DNA of 64,000 nt from Flavobacterium keumense (GCF_029866485.1 NZ_CP092332.1:2474340-2538339); one strand, 5' to 3'; positions 7,507 through 18,881 are shown, numbered from the stretch's first letter. The notes: generated from the letters alone by a model not told the origin. Numbers and translations: made by a program.

Positions 7507-9912
7507 ATGAAGAAGCAAATCAACATTCTAATTATCACATTAATCTCAAGCCTCTGTTGCTACGCACAAGAAATAGGTGCAATTGAAGGTACGATTATTT
7601 CCAAAGATGGTTATCCTCTTTCGGGCGTTTCCATTAAATTAGGGAAGAAAAACTCAATCTCTAAAACCGATGATAAAGGTATGTTTCGATTTGACAACTT
7701 TCCTGTTGGTTTACACACAATTACCATTGAAGCTGAAGGTTTAAAAAAACAAACACAAGACATAAAAGTAGTCGCCAATGAAATTAACAAAGTGACATTT
7801 ACTTTAGAAGAGCAAATGGAAACACTCAGGGAAATCGTAATCGTAATAAAAGAAAGTCCAAATAAACGAAAAGTAAGTGCAGTACGTTCTGGCTTGAAGC
7901 CAATGGATATTCCACAGAGTATACAGATTATTGATAACGAAATTATTGCACAACAACAAGCTATTCGACTAAGCGAAGTGATTAAAAATGCCAATGGTGT
8001 TTATGTGGGTTCAGCTCGTGGCGGAGCTCAAGAATCTTTTTGGTCTAGAGGCTATGACATGACAGCAAACAATATGTTTAAAAACGGTTTTCGATATAAT
8101 GCAGGTTCTATTCCAGAGGTGTCTTCTCTAGAAAAAGTTGAATTTTTAAAAGGTGGATCAGCTTTATTGTATGGAAATGTAGCTCCCGGCGGAATCTTAA
8201 ATTTGGTTACCAAAACGCCAACTTTCAAAAAAGGTGGTGAAATTGCTATACAGTCAGGAAGTTTTGCTTTTTACAAACCATCAATTGATTTTTATGGACC
8301 ATTAAACAAATCCATTGCCTACCGATTCAATGGTTCCTATGAAAATTCGGAAAGTTTTAGAAATGTAGTCAAAAGAGAACGCTATTATATCAATCCTTCT
8401 TTCTTATTTAATTTGAATGCAAAAACACAGCTTACCATACAAGGAGATTTTATGAATGACAATTGGACTCCTGATTTTGGAACAATATTAATTGGAAAAC
8501 AAATTTACAATGTAGGTAGAAGCAATTACTATGGGGCTTTATGGTCTAATGGAAACACAAAAACAACCAGCGCCTCTGCCCTATTGAACCATTCATTAAA
8601 CAAAAATTGGAAGCTTAATTTCAATTCGTCTTACCAAAATTATGATCGTGAATGGAAAGGGACAGAACGCATTCAAATTACCAATCCAAACGGGACTTGG
8701 AGCCGTCCTTTAGGACAATATAAAAACCTAGAAGCTATTTTGGGCGAACAAATCAGTTTGCAAGGATGTTTCAAAACAGGAAGCATCAAACACCAAACTT
8801 TTTCAGGAATTGACTTTGAAAATTCAATAGCAACGGCTAATACATTTGTATTTTCACCTGCCAATTATGATACTATAAACGTCTTTACATTTGAACCAAA
8901 CAATCAAGCAACTACTGAACCAAACGCAGTTAATACACGTAAGGTCATTACTACTACCAACCGTTTTGGAATATATGCTCAAGATTTGATTTCGTTTAAT
9001 GAAAAATTTAAAATCCTTGCTGGTATCCGTTGGTCGTGGCAAGAAGCACAAGCTGCAACTCACAACTTACTTGCAAGTCCTGTAACCATTACAAAAGGAA
9101 TAAATTTAAAAGACAAAGCCTTCTCACCCAAAATTGGATTAATCTACCAACCTGATAAAAATTCGTCATTATTTGCAAGTTATTCCAATTCGTTTACTCC
9201 AAATACAGGAACTACAGTAGATTTAAAACCAATTGCTGCATCCATTATTGATCAATATGAAATAGGTGTTAAAAAAGATTTTTGGAACGGAATATTGAGT
9301 ACCAATGTTACGGTGTATCAAATAACCAATAGTAATTTAGCACAAACCGCCGAGTTCAAAGCCGATGGCGTTACTCGAAATACCGATACAACAATTAAAG
9401 TATTAAATGGAGCAACCAAAAGCAAAGGGATAGAAATTGATATTACAGCCAAACCATTTGAAGGTGTAAATATTAATGCTGGATACAGTTATAATGATAG
9501 TCGTTTTACTAAAACCTCTATAAGCAACGGTAGTTTCATTCAAGGAGATAGACTAGTTCGAACTCCAGTTAATACTGCTAACTTAAGTTTCTTTTATAAC
9601 ATTCCTACAGGAAAACTAAAAGGACTTTCTATTGGAGCTATTGGAAACTATATTGGAGATCGTTTTGGTGGTTGGAACGATCAATATGTAGTAAATGCTA
9701 CCACTGGTGCTGTAACAATTAATGATAGAGACATTCCTCTTTCAGGCTATACAACAGTAGATATTTCAGCAGGTTATACTTGGGAAAAATGGAGTATTTT
9801 ATGTAAACTTTCTAATATCACAAACGAACTTAACTATACTGTTCACGAAAATTATAGCGTTAATCCAATTGCTCCTCGCCAAATTATGACTAGCATTAAA
9901 TACAAATTCTAA
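7507..9912 (+). CDS. TonB-dependent siderophore-type receptor
   Basis: An 801-residue outer-membrane receptor. Residues 1-20 are a signal peptide (cleavage near CCYAQ). Residues about 24-100 form a carboxypeptidase-regulatory-like beta domain common in Bacteroidota receptors (GAIEGTIISKDGYPLSGVS). The plug spans about 125-225, with DIPQSIQIIDNE and the GGSALLYGNVAPGGILNLVTK segment typical of ferric-siderophore receptors. The 22-strand barrel follows and ends with the aromatic C-terminus YKF. The next gene encodes a PepSY membrane protein, often found with iron-siderophore uptake. Iron is the likely cargo; the particular ligand is unknown. Confidence 0.92.
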   Translation: MKKQINILIITLISSLCCYAQEIGAIEGTIISKDGYPLSGVSIKLGKKNSISKTDDKGMFRFDNFPVGLHTITIEAEGLKKQTQDIKVVANEINKVTFTLEEQMETLREIVIVIKESPNKRKVSAVRSGLKPMDIPQSIQIIDNEIIAQQQAIRLSEVIKNANGVYVGSARGGAQESFWSRGYDMTANNMFKNGFRYNAGSIPEVSSLEKVEFLKGGSALLYGNVAPGGILNLVTKTPTFKKGGEIAIQSGSFAFYKPSIDFYGPLNKSIAYRFNGSYENSESFRNVVKRERYYINPSFLFNLNAKTQLTIQGDFMNDNWTPDFGTILIGKQIYNVGRSNYYGALWSNGNTKTTSASALLNHSLNKNWKLNFNSSYQNYDREWKGTERIQITNPNGTWSRPLGQYKNLEAILGEQISLQGCFKTGSIKHQTFSGIDFENSIATANTFVFSPANYDTINVFTFEPNNQATTEPNAVNTRKVITTTNRFGIYAQDLISFNEKFKILAGIRWSWQEAQAATHNLLASPVTITKGINLKDKAFSPKIGLIYQPDKNSSLFASYSNSFTPNTGTTVDLKPIAASIIDQYEIGVKKDFWNGILSTNVTVYQITNSNLAQTAEFKADGVTRNTDTTIKVLNGATKSKGIEIDITAKPFEGVNINAGYSYNDSRFTKTSISNGSFIQGDRLVRTPVNTANLSFFYNIPTGKLKGLSIGAIGNYIGDRFGGWNDQYVVNATTGAVTINDRDIPLSGYTTVDISAGYTWEKWSILCKLSNITNELNYTVHENYSVNPIAPRQIMTSIKYKF

Positions 9913-9965
9913 TTAAACCTTTTTATATTCGCTTAGTCTATATATAAACCAAAAAACTAAACAAC

Positions 9966-10514
9966 ATGAAAAAAATTAATTGGAGAGACTTACACAGAGA
10001 TTTAGGGTATTTTTATATCGGACTAATTGTTTCCTTTGCCTTTTCTGGACTTCTAATGAATCACCGTGAAATGTGGCACCCTGAAAAATATACTATTGAA
10101 ACTAAAACCATTGAAGTTAAATTACCTGCTGAAAGTGATATCAACGAAAAATATGCCGAAGATTTAGGCAAACAACTAGGTATAGAGGGTAAAATGAGAC
10201 GTCATATGGTTAAAAAAGGAGAATTCAGAATGTCTTTCGAAAACCAAGATATAGAAATTGACCTCAAAACTGGTAAGGGTGAAATTATCTCATTCTTAAA
10301 AACTCCACTTATCAGTCAAACTATGCAATTGCATAAGAACACCTCAAATTTTTGGATTTACTATTCAGATATATTTGCAATAAGCCTAATTATCATTGCC
10401 TTAACTGGAACTATTATGATCAAAGCAGGTAAATTCAGTTGGAAACAGCGCGGTTGGAAACTAGCCGTTGCCGGAATTATTTTTCCTCTACTTTTCTTAT
10501 TTTTATTAGGTTAA
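9966..10514 (+). CDS. PepSY-associated transmembrane protein
   Basis: A 182-residue inner-membrane protein. It opens LHRDLGYFYIGLIVSF, the typical N-terminal helix of PepSY-TM proteins (TM about 13-32, with HR/NHREMWHP after it). A periplasmic domain of about 90 residues follows, then two more membrane helices (about 128-150 and 160-180). It is much shorter than the about 400-residue siderophore reductases of the family. The 53-bp gap to the receptor gene and the shared terminator suggest co-transcription. A role in handling or reducing the imported iron complex is inferred from context only. Confidence 0.8.
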   Translation: MKKINWRDLHRDLGYFYIGLIVSFAFSGLLMNHREMWHPEKYTIETKTIEVKLPAESDINEKYAEDLGKQLGIEGKMRRHMVKKGEFRMSFENQDIEIDLKTGKGEIISFLKTPLISQTMQLHKNTSNFWIYYSDIFAISLIIIALTGTIMIKAGKFSWKQRGWKLAVAGIIFPLLFLFLLG

Positions 10515-10531
10515 TTTTCGCTATAATTCAT

Positions 10532-10567
10532 AAAAAATCCCGTTCTAAATCAGAACGGGATTTTTTT
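10532..10567. terminator. Bidirectional terminator between the PepSY gene and valS
   Basis: A 15-bp stem (AAAAAATCCCGTTCT / AGAACGGGATTTTTT) with a 5-nt loop carries T-runs on both strands. The two flanking genes converge on it. Confidence 0.92.
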
Positions 10568-10582
10568 ATTCCAAAAGTAGAC

Positions 10583-13216
10583 CTATTTCAATCCTGCCAA
10601 ACTTTGTTCAATCGTTGCAATTTTAGCCAAAGCATCCGCTTCTTTCTTGCGTTCCATTTCGATTACTTTTTCTGGAGCCCCTGCCACAAATTTTTCATTC
10701 GATAATTTTCCTTGCACTGACTTCAAGAATCCTTTAATATAATTTAACTCTTCAGTCAATTTAGCAATTTCTTCTTCTACATTAATATTTCCAGTGATTG
10801 GAATACAATATTCATTGGATTTCACACGGAAAGACAACGCGCCATCTACTTTATCCGACACATAGTCTAAAGTAGCAATATTACCTAATTTGCTAACAAC
10901 TGCATCAAAATAAGTCGAAGACTTGTCGTTATTTACTACCTTCAATTCAATAGCATCTTTGAACGGAATGTTCTTGTCTTTTCGAATCGTTCTAATACCC
11001 GAAATCACTTCGATAATGTTATCAAAATCAGTAATCAAACTCGCATTAAATGGTTTCATTGTTGGCCAAGTAGAAACAATCAATGCTTCTTCTTTCGTTC
11101 TTTCAGTTAATAATTGCCAAATTTCTTCCGTCAAGAACGGCATGAATGGGTGTAGTAATTTCAAGTTGTTTTCCAACATTTCAATGGCTTTCGCCAAAGT
11201 CAAACTGTCAATTGGTTGTTGGTAACCCGGTTTAATCATTTCTAAAAACCAAGAACAGAAATCGTCCCAAACCAATTTATAAATACCCATTAAAGCATCT
11301 GAAATTCTGTATTTTTCAAAATTATCCTCAATATCTAAAAGGGTTTGTTGCAATTTAGCTTCATACCATTCAATGGCTACTTTAGACGATTCAGGTTGCG
11401 AAATAGCATCTGATACTTCCCAACCTTTAATCAGTTTGAACGCATTCCAAATTTTATTGGTAAATGCTTTCCCTTGGTTACACAATTCTTCGTCAAACAT
11501 AATGTCATTTCCTGCCGAAGCACTCAACAACAAGCCTACACGAACACCATCGGCACCAAATTTATCAATCAAATCTAAAGGATCAGGAGAGTTTCCTAAC
11601 GATTTTGACATTTTACGTCGTTGTTTGTCACGAACCAAACCTGTTAAATACACATTTGTAAATGGTTTTTTACCCGTGTATTCGTAACCTGCAATAATCA
11701 TTCGCGCTACCCAGAAAAACAAAATATCCGGTCCCGTAACCAAATCATTCGTTGGATAATAGTACTTAAAATCTTCGTTTTTAGGATTCATTATACCTCC
11801 AAAAACCGCCATTGGCCATAGCCAAGAAGAAAACCAAGTATCTAAAGCATCGACATCTTGAGTTAGGTTGTCAGTTGTCAGTTGTGGGTTGTTGGTTCTT
11901 TGTTTTGCTAACTCAAGCGCTGCTTCAATGGTTTCGGCAACTACAAAATCTTCTTTTCCGTCGCCATAATAATAGGCCGGAATTTGTTGTCCCCACCACA
12001 ATTGACGTGAAATATTCCAATCGCGAATATTATTCAACCAATGCGCATAGGTGTTATCAAAACGTTTTGGATGCAATTTAATTTCGTCATCTTCTAAAAC
12101 CGCTTTGATGGCTGGTTTTACCAAATCTTCCATTTTCAAGAACCATTGATCGGACAAACGAGGTTCAATTACTGCTTTGGTTCGTTCCGAAGTTCCTACT
12201 TTATTCAAGTGGGTTTCGGTTTTAGCCAAAGCACCAACCGTTTCTAATTCTTTGGCAATCGCCTCACGAACCACAAAACGATCTAGTCCTTGGTAATGCA
12301 AACCAAAGCTATTTAAAGTAGCATCTTCATTGAAGATATCAATAATTTCTAGATTATGTTTCTCGCCTAAGGTTTTGTCGTTCATGTCGTGAGCAGGTGT
12401 CACTTTCAAACAACCGGTACCAAATTCTACATCAACATACTCATCTTCAATGATGGGTACTACTCTACCGCAAATTGGTACAATGGCTTTTTTACCTTTC
12501 AAATGAGCAAAACGCTCGTCATTAGGATTAATACAGATGGCTGTATCTCCAAAAATAGTTTCTGGACGTGTCGTTGCCACAGTCAAAAAGTCGTTACTTC
12601 CTTCGATTTTATAGTTAAGGAAATACAACTTTCCTTGTTGTTCTTCATAAATTACTTCCTCGTCAGACAAGGTCGTTTTAGCTTCTGGATCCCAATTCAC
12701 CATTCGGTAACCGCGATAAATCAAGCCTTTGTTGTACAAATCCACAAACGAACGAATTACAGAGGCTGACATATCTGGATCCATAGTGAATTTGGTACGT
12801 TCCCAATCACAAGAAGCTCCTAATTTTTTCAATTGTTCCAAAATCACGCCACCGTATTTATCGGTCCATTCCCAAGCGTGTGCCAAAAATTCCTCACGAG
12901 TCAAATCGTTTTTATTGATTCCTTCGGCTTTTAATTTAGCCACTACTTTGGCTTCGGTAGCGATAGAAGCATGGTCTGTTCCTGGTACCCAACAGGCATT
13001 GAATCCTTTCAAACGCGCTCTACGAATCAAGACGTCTTGAATCGTATTGTTCAACATGTGTCCCATGTGCAACACTCCAGTTACATTGGGTGGCGGAATT
13101 ACAATCGTATAAGGCGTTCTATGGTCAGGTTCCGAATGAAAATAGTTATTTTTCATCCAATAGTCGTACCACTTTTGTTCAATCGTTTTGGCGTCGAATT
13201 GTGCAGGAATTGTCAT
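10583..13216 (-). CDS. valS: Valyl-tRNA synthetase
   Basis: An 877-residue class Ia synthetase charging tRNA-Val. Visible: the HIGH-type signature [13 protein letters not shown] (residues 41-53); the editing domain with [26 protein letters not shown]; the KMSKS loop [11 protein letters not shown]; the anticodon domain; and a C-terminal coiled coil from about residue 805. A surface loop just before DVDALDTW contains QLTTDNLTQ, encoded by a degenerate 7-bp tandem repeat (11861-11895), an odd low-complexity stretch in an essential enzyme. The start is the ATG at 13216. A long leader with hairpins precedes it. Confidence 0.97.
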   Translation of the reverse strand: MTIPAQFDAKTIEQKWYDYWMKNNYFHSEPDHRTPYTIVIPPPNVTGVLHMGHMLNNTIQDVLIRRARLKGFNACWVPGTDHASIATEAKVVAKLKAEGINKNDLTREEFLAHAWEWTDKYGGVILEQLKKLGASCDWERTKFTMDPDMSASVIRSFVDLYNKGLIYRGYRMVNWDPEAKTTLSDEEVIYEEQQGKLYFLNYKIEGSNDFLTVATTRPETIFGDTAICINPNDERFAHLKGKKAIVPICGRVVPIIEDEYVDVEFGTGCLKVTPAHDMNDKTLGEKHNLEIIDIFNEDATLNSFGLHYQGLDRFVVREAIAKELETVGALAKTETHLNKVGTSERTKAVIEPRLSDQWFLKMEDLVKPAIKAVLEDDEIKLHPKRFDNTYAHWLNNIRDWNISRQLWWGQQIPAYYYGDGKEDFVVAETIEAALELAKQRTNNPQLTTDNLTQDVDALDTWFSSWLWPMAVFGGIMNPKNEDFKYYYPTNDLVTGPDILFFWVARMIIAGYEYTGKKPFTNVYLTGLVRDKQRRKMSKSLGNSPDPLDLIDKFGADGVRVGLLLSASAGNDIMFDEELCNQGKAFTNKIWNAFKLIKGWEVSDAISQPESSKVAIEWYEAKLQQTLLDIEDNFEKYRISDALMGIYKLVWDDFCSWFLEMIKPGYQQPIDSLTLAKAIEMLENNLKLLHPFMPFLTEEIWQLLTERTKEEALIVSTWPTMKPFNASLITDFDNIIEVISGIRTIRKDKNIPFKDAIELKVVNNDKSSTYFDAVVSKLGNIATLDYVSDKVDGALSFRVKSNEYCIPITGNINVEEEIAKLTEELNYIKGFLKSVQGKLSNEKFVAGAPEKVIEMERKKEADALAKIATIEQSLAGLK
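11861..11895. repeat. Degenerate heptamer tandem repeat inside valS
   Basis: Read on the plus strand, five units follow in exact 7-bp phase: AGTTAGG, TTGTCAG, TTGTCAG, TTGTGGG, TTGTTGG. The frame stays open. Confidence 0.75.
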
Positions 13217-13302
13217 TGTATCGTAAATTCTTTAATCGTTATATGGTGTTTATTTTCAGGAGTGAGACATTGAATGTCAAATTCAGAAATAACACTTTAT
13301 AC

Positions 13303-13327
13303 TTTGGCTTTTATTTTGTAAGCCAAA
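13303..13327 (-). promoter_or_regulatory. Hairpin in the valS leader
   Basis: TTTGGCTT / AAGCCAAA arms surround a short AT loop. It lies between the predicted promoter box and the gene, in a leader of about 110 nt. A second small hairpin, GACAT-TGA-ATGTC, is at 13266-13278. Role unknown. Confidence 0.35.
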
Positions 13328-13334
13328 TAAGCAA

Positions 13335-13342
13335 CAAAAGTA
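13335..13342 (-). promoter_or_regulatory. -7 box for valS
   Basis: The minus strand reads TACTTTTG (TANNTTTG). It implies a valS leader of about 110 nt. Confidence 0.45.
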
Positions 13343-13433
13343 ACTAATTAAGTAGACTATAAAAAACGAAATAAAAATTTGTAGTGTAAATAAAAGAAAC
13401 TAAATTTACTAATCATTTAAATCATTTTTGAAA

Positions 13434-13817
13434 ATGCAAAAAATAATCGCCCTCATTTTATTCACCTTGTTTAGCAACATTAGTTTTTCACAAAGTGCTA
13501 AAATTGAATTTTCAGCCAAAGAAAACACCATTGATTATGGAAAGGTAACCAAAGCTACCGATTCTGGTATACGTGTTTTTGAATTTACCAATACTGGAGA
13601 CGCTCCTCTAATAATAACCAACGTACTTTCTACTTGTGGATGTACCGTCCCTACAAAACCCGAAGCACCAATTCTACCTGGAAAAAAAGGAAAAATTGAG
13701 GTAAAATACAATATGGCCACAGGACCTATTCGTAAAACAATCACAGTAGAATCAAACGCCACCAATTATGAAGGCGGAAGGATAGCTCTAAAAATAAAAG
13801 GAGAGGTAGTCGAATAA
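13434..13817 (+). CDS. DUF1573 domain protein, secreted
   Basis: A 127-residue exported protein. Residues 1-19 form a signal peptide ending FSQ. The rest is one DUF1573 immunoglobulin-like domain, with FEFTNTGDAPLIITNV, the signature STCGCTVP and the closing strand GRIALKIKGEV. The ATG at 13434 is used rather than an in-frame TTG at 13428. DUF1573 proteins are common periplasmic or surface proteins in Bacteroidota, with no settled biochemical role. It is a single gene with its own terminator. Confidence 0.88.
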   Translation: MQKIIALILFTLFSNISFSQSAKIEFSAKENTIDYGKVTKATDSGIRVFEFTNTGDAPLIITNVLSTCGCTVPTKPEAPILPGKKGKIEVKYNMATGPIRKTITVESNATNYEGGRIALKIKGEVVE

Positions 13818-13839
13818 TTTACTTTTCAATTCCATTTAG

Positions 13840-13874
13840 AAAACGCCTTTTGTACTCCAAAAGGCGTTTTTATT
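13840..13874 (+). terminator. Intrinsic terminator after the DUF1573 gene
   Basis: A 12-bp stem (AAAACGCCTTTT / AAAAGGCGTTTT) with a 7-nt loop is followed by T-rich sequence. Confidence 0.9.
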
Positions 13875-13999
13875 TTGATTCATATACTGAAAACATCTTA
13901 AAAATATAACATTTTAAGCTGTTTTTATGAGCAAATACAACGATTAATTACAATAACTTAAGAAAAAAAATTGCAAATTTGCAATTCAAGATTACAATC

Positions 14000-15208
14000 A
14001 TGCCAAAACTATCCACCCGAGGACACTCTATGCCAGAATCGCCAATTAGAAAATTGGCTCCTTTTGCTGATATGGCAAAGAAAAAAGGACACAAAGTGTA
14101 CCATTTAAATATTGGACAACCCGACATCAAAAGTCCAGAAATAGCGATTAACGCTATTAAAAATATTGATTTAGACATTATCGAATATGGCCCTTCTGCT
14201 GGTTATGAAAGCTACCGAAAAAAGTTAGCCCAATTCTATACCAACCAAAACGTAAACGTAAACACCGAAGATATTTTAATCACTACTGGTGGTTCTGAAG
14301 CCTTGTTATTTGCTCTAGGGAGTATCATGGACCCTGAAGACGAGTTGATTATTCCTGAGCCATTTTATGCCAATTACAGTGCTTTTGCTGCCGAATCTGC
14401 TGCCAAAGTAGTTCCAGTTAATTCGGGTTTTGAAACAGGTTTTGAATTACCTTCCATTGCTGATTTTGAAAAGTTGATTACACCCAAATCTAAAGCTATT
14501 TTGATTTGTAATCCAAATAATCCAACAGGGTATTTGTATTCGGAATCCGAGATTCTTCAGTTGGGCGAATTAGTAAAAAAACACGATTTGTTCTTGATTG
14601 CCGATGAAGTGTACCGCGAATTCATTTACGGAGACGATATTCATTATTCGGTAATGAATTTAAAAGATGTAGAACAAAATGTCATTATGATTGATTCGGT
14701 TTCAAAACGCTACAGTATGTGTGGCGCTCGAATTGGCTGTATGGTAACCAAAAATAGGGACGTAATTGCAGCTGCTATGAAGTTTGCACAAGCGCGACTT
14801 TGCCCGCCAACTATTGCACAAATTGCTTGCGAGGCGGCTATTGACACCCCTCAAAGTTATTTTGACGAAGTTATTACTGAATATAGAGAACGAAGAGATA
14901 CCTTAATTGCAGGCTTACATACTATTGAAGGGGTAAAAGTAAGTACTCCGAAAGCTGCTTTTTATTGCATTGCCGAATTACCAGTGGACAATACGGATGA
15001 TTTTGCGCAATGGCTGTTAGAAAGTTACGACTTGAATGGCGAAACCGTGATGGTTGCCCCTGCTGGTGGATTTTACTCTACACCCGGTATGGGATTGAAT
15101 CAAGTGCGCATTGCTTACGTATTAAACAAAGAAGATTTAATTCGTGCCGTAGCGGTATTGAAAGAAGCAATTCCTGCGTATAACGCGAGTAGAAAGCTAA
15201 ATAAATAA
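14000..15208 (+). CDS. PLP-dependent aminotransferase, aspartate aminotransferase fold type I
   Basis: A 402-residue class I/II aminotransferase. Visible: NIGQPDIKSP near the N-terminus; TTGGSEALLFAL, binding the PLP phosphate (about 95-106); NPNNPTGY (171-178); ADEVYREF (Asp202, Tyr205); the PLP lysine in SVSKRYSMCGARIG (Lys236); and an Arg near the C-terminus in NQVRIAYV for the substrate carboxylate. The start at 14000 is chosen because an upstream TTG at 13979 falls inside a near-consensus promoter box (CAAATTTG). Aspartate is the usual substrate of close relatives, but specificity cannot be read with certainty. Confidence 0.9.
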   Translation: MPKLSTRGHSMPESPIRKLAPFADMAKKKGHKVYHLNIGQPDIKSPEIAINAIKNIDLDIIEYGPSAGYESYRKKLAQFYTNQNVNVNTEDILITTGGSEALLFALGSIMDPEDELIIPEPFYANYSAFAAESAAKVVPVNSGFETGFELPSIADFEKLITPKSKAILICNPNNPTGYLYSESEILQLGELVKKHDLFLIADEVYREFIYGDDIHYSVMNLKDVEQNVIMIDSVSKRYSMCGARIGCMVTKNRDVIAAAMKFAQARLCPPTIAQIACEAAIDTPQSYFDEVITEYRERRDTLIAGLHTIEGVKVSTPKAAFYCIAELPVDNTDDFAQWLLESYDLNGETVMVAPAGGFYSTPGMGLNQVRIAYVLNKEDLIRAVAVLKEAIPAYNASRKLNK

Positions 15209-15234
15209 GCTTACTTCACTTTAAGATATAAACT

Positions 15235-15265
15235 AAAGCAATACTCAAAAAGTATTGCTTTTTGC
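15235..15265 (+). terminator. Intrinsic terminator after the aminotransferase gene
   Basis: The stem AAAGCAATACT / AGTATTGCTTT with loop CAAAA is followed by T-rich sequence. Confidence 0.88.
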
Positions 15266-15370
15266 TTTTAGTACACACAATGATTAAATCATAAAAGGGT
15301 TTCCTTTTTTTGCATTTTATTAATTATCTTTACCGCTTGAATTGACATACCCTTTATAACAATAGCTTTA

Positions 15371-16042
15371 ATGATAAATAACGAAGAATTTCAAGACGAA
15401 ATAGGAAACAATCATATTAGTACCAATGCGAAAAATCCGCTAAGGGATGATGCTTTTGCTATTGCTGACGACGAAAAAATTGAACGCATTAAAAAAGACG
15501 TAGAGAATATCCTAACCACCCTAGGTATGGATTTGACCGATGATAGCTTGAAAGGCACTCCTAACCGAGTGGCTAAAATGTTTGTAAAAGAGATTTTTGG
15601 AGGATTGAATCCTGCCAGAAAACCAAAAGCTTCTACGTTTGATAACAACTACAAATACGGCGAAATGCTAGTGGAAAAAAACATTACGGTCTACTCTACT
15701 TGCGAACACCATTTATTACCCATTATTGGAAGAGCGCATGTGGCGTATATTTCAAATGGTACCGTAATTGGTCTTTCTAAAATGAACCGAATTGTAGAAT
15801 ATTATGCTAAAAGACCTCAGGTGCAAGAGCGTTTGACTATGCAAATTGTACAAGAATTACAAGAAGCATTAGGTACTGAAGATGTAGCGTGTGTGATTGA
15901 TGCCAAACATTTATGTGTGAATTCAAGAGGAATTGGTGATATTGAAAGTAGCACCGTAACTTCGGAATTTGGAGGTAAATTCAAAGAGGCACAAACAAAA
16001 AGAGAATTTTTGGATTACATCAAATTAGAAACTCGATTTTAA
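15371..16042 (+). CDS. folE: GTP cyclohydrolase I
   Basis: A 223-residue enzyme converting GTP to 7,8-dihydroneopterin triphosphate, the first step of folate and pterin synthesis. An acidic 30-residue N-terminal extension precedes the catalytic domain. Motifs: STCEHHLLP (zinc Cys and His, catalytic His), KMNRIVEYYAKRPQVQERLT, and AKHLCVNSRGIGD with the second zinc Cys. The homodecameric family is well known. A hairpin repeat element separates it from cysS, with which it may be co-transcribed. Confidence 0.96.
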   Translation: MINNEEFQDEIGNNHISTNAKNPLRDDAFAIADDEKIERIKKDVENILTTLGMDLTDDSLKGTPNRVAKMFVKEIFGGLNPARKPKASTFDNNYKYGEMLVEKNITVYSTCEHHLLPIIGRAHVAYISNGTVIGLSKMNRIVEYYAKRPQVQERLTMQIVQELQEALGTEDVACVIDAKHLCVNSRGIGDIESSTVTSEFGGKFKEAQTKREFLDYIKLETRF

Positions 16043-16070
16043 AGAAAACCGACTTTAGCAACATAAAACC

Positions 16071-16148
16071 TTAGCCCTGATGGAAGCGGCATCCTTTACT
16101 GCCGATTTTCGGCAGAAAAGATACAGCGAACAGCAGGAAACAGCTCCT
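16071..16148 (-). repeat. Interspersed structured hairpin element, copy B
   Basis: This is the most compact copy, oriented on the minus strand. In element orientation it runs from GGAGCTGTTTCCTG through CGCTGTATC, a hairpin (CTGCCG / CGGCAG, 16099-16115) and GGATGCCGC to CAGGGCTAA. Outer CCTG (plus positions 16134-16137) pairs with CAGG (16076-16079). It ends 13 bp before cysS, so a folE-cysS transcript would contain it in antisense orientation. Confidence 0.85.
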
Positions 16149-16161
16149 AAAAAAAATAGAA

Positions 16162-17640
<1,479 letters not shown>

Positions 17641-17677
17641 TATTGTACGCTTTGCACCTCATTCAAAAAACACGATA

Positions 17678-17926
17678 ATGGTATCTAAAATTCTTATTTT
17701 CCCTTTTTTGATGTTGGTGCGCTTTTACCAAGTGGCTATTTCTCCTTTTACTCCCGCTGCTTGCCGATTTGAGCCTACGTGTTCTTCGTATATGATCGAA
17801 GCATTGAAAACACACGGCTTATTTTATGGCTTATTTCTAGGCACTAAACGAATTTTAAGCTGTCATCCTTGGGGACGAAGTGGTTATGATCCAGTTCCAC
17901 CCAAAAAATGCCAACACAAACTATAA
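17678..17926 (+). CDS. yidD: Membrane protein insertion efficiency factor
   Basis: An 82-residue YidD protein, an inner-membrane-associated amphipathic factor that assists YidC-dependent insertion. The hallmark is [14 protein letters not shown] with the later RILSCHPWG and GYDPVPPK, which include the family's conserved cysteines. An N-terminal hydrophobic or amphipathic helix ([20 protein letters not shown]) is visible. It lies between cysS and lgt with 37-bp gaps on both sides, probably in one operon. Confidence 0.94.
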   Translation: MVSKILIFPFLMLVRFYQVAISPFTPAACRFEPTCSSYMIEALKTHGLFYGLFLGTKRILSCHPWGRSGYDPVPPKKCQHKL

Positions 17927-17963
17927 ATTAAATCTTTATTTTTACATTAAATAAATATAAAAA

Positions 17964-18881
17964 ATGACACAGACTTTATCCATTGTTTGGAATCCTTCAG
18001 AAGGAATTGATTTAGGTTTTTTCATGATTCGTTATTACAGTTTAATGTTTGTAATTGCGTTTGGATTGGGTTGGTACATCATGAAGCATATTTTTGTGCG
18101 TGAAGGTGAAACCATTGAAAAACTAGATTCGTTATTCATTTGGACGGTATTGGCTACTTTGGCTGGCGCACGTTTAGGACACGTTTTCTTTTACGATTGG
18201 GAATACTTTAGAAACAATTTATTGGAAATCTTTTTACCAGTTAAATTCGAGCCTAACTTTCATTTTACAGGATTTCAAGGTTTAGCGAGTCATGGTGCGG
18301 CTATCGGAATTATATTGGCTATGTATTTTTACAGCAAAAATATTTTACAAAAACCTCAATTATGGATTCTAGATCGTATTGTGATTCCAGTTGCAAGTGG
18401 GGCAATTTTTGTTCGAATGGGAAACTTCTTTAATTCAGAAATTATTGGAAAAGAAACTACATCCTCTTTCGGAATTAAATTTATCCGTGATTATTTTAGC
18501 CCAAGAGATGCTGTTAATGCTACTCAAATTGCAGATCCAAATGAAGCTTACAAAGCGATTGCTACTGACCCAAAATTTGCAACCCTTTTAGAACAAGTTC
18601 CCGCAAAACATCCTACGCAATTGTACGAGGCATTCTGTTATATTTTTGTGTTTGCCATTTTGTTTTTCTTGTATTGGAAAACTGAAGCCCGTAAAAAATC
18701 AGGCTATTTATTCGGATTGTTTTTAGTGTTATTATTTTCCGTTCGAATAGTGGTCGAATCCGTAAAAGAAAGTCAAGGTGGTTTTGAGAGTGCCTTAGGC
18801 TTATTATCAACTGGACAATGGTTGAGTATTCCTTTTATCTTAACTGGTTTTTATTTTGTATTTACTGCAAAAAAGGTCTAA
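17964..18881 (+). CDS. lgt: Prolipoprotein diacylglyceryl transferase
   Basis: A 305-residue inner-membrane enzyme that transfers diacylglycerol from phosphatidylglycerol to the lipobox Cys of prolipoproteins. About seven hydrophobic segments are visible. The signature region is GLASHGAAIGI; RMGNFFNSEIIG carries the conserved Arg and Asn, and HPTQLYEA is a further family motif. It serves the lipoproteins encoded in this window, such as those at 6836 and 41372. It is last gene of the folE/cysS/yidD/lgt run; a terminator follows. Confidence 0.95.
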   Translation: MTQTLSIVWNPSEGIDLGFFMIRYYSLMFVIAFGLGWYIMKHIFVREGETIEKLDSLFIWTVLATLAGARLGHVFFYDWEYFRNNLLEIFLPVKFEPNFHFTGFQGLASHGAAIGIILAMYFYSKNILQKPQLWILDRIVIPVASGAIFVRMGNFFNSEIIGKETTSSFGIKFIRDYFSPRDAVNATQIADPNEAYKAIATDPKFATLLEQVPAKHPTQLYEAFCYIFVFAILFFLYWKTEARKKSGYLFGLFLVLLFSVRIVVESVKESQGGFESALGLLSTGQWLSIPFILTGFYFVFTAKKV

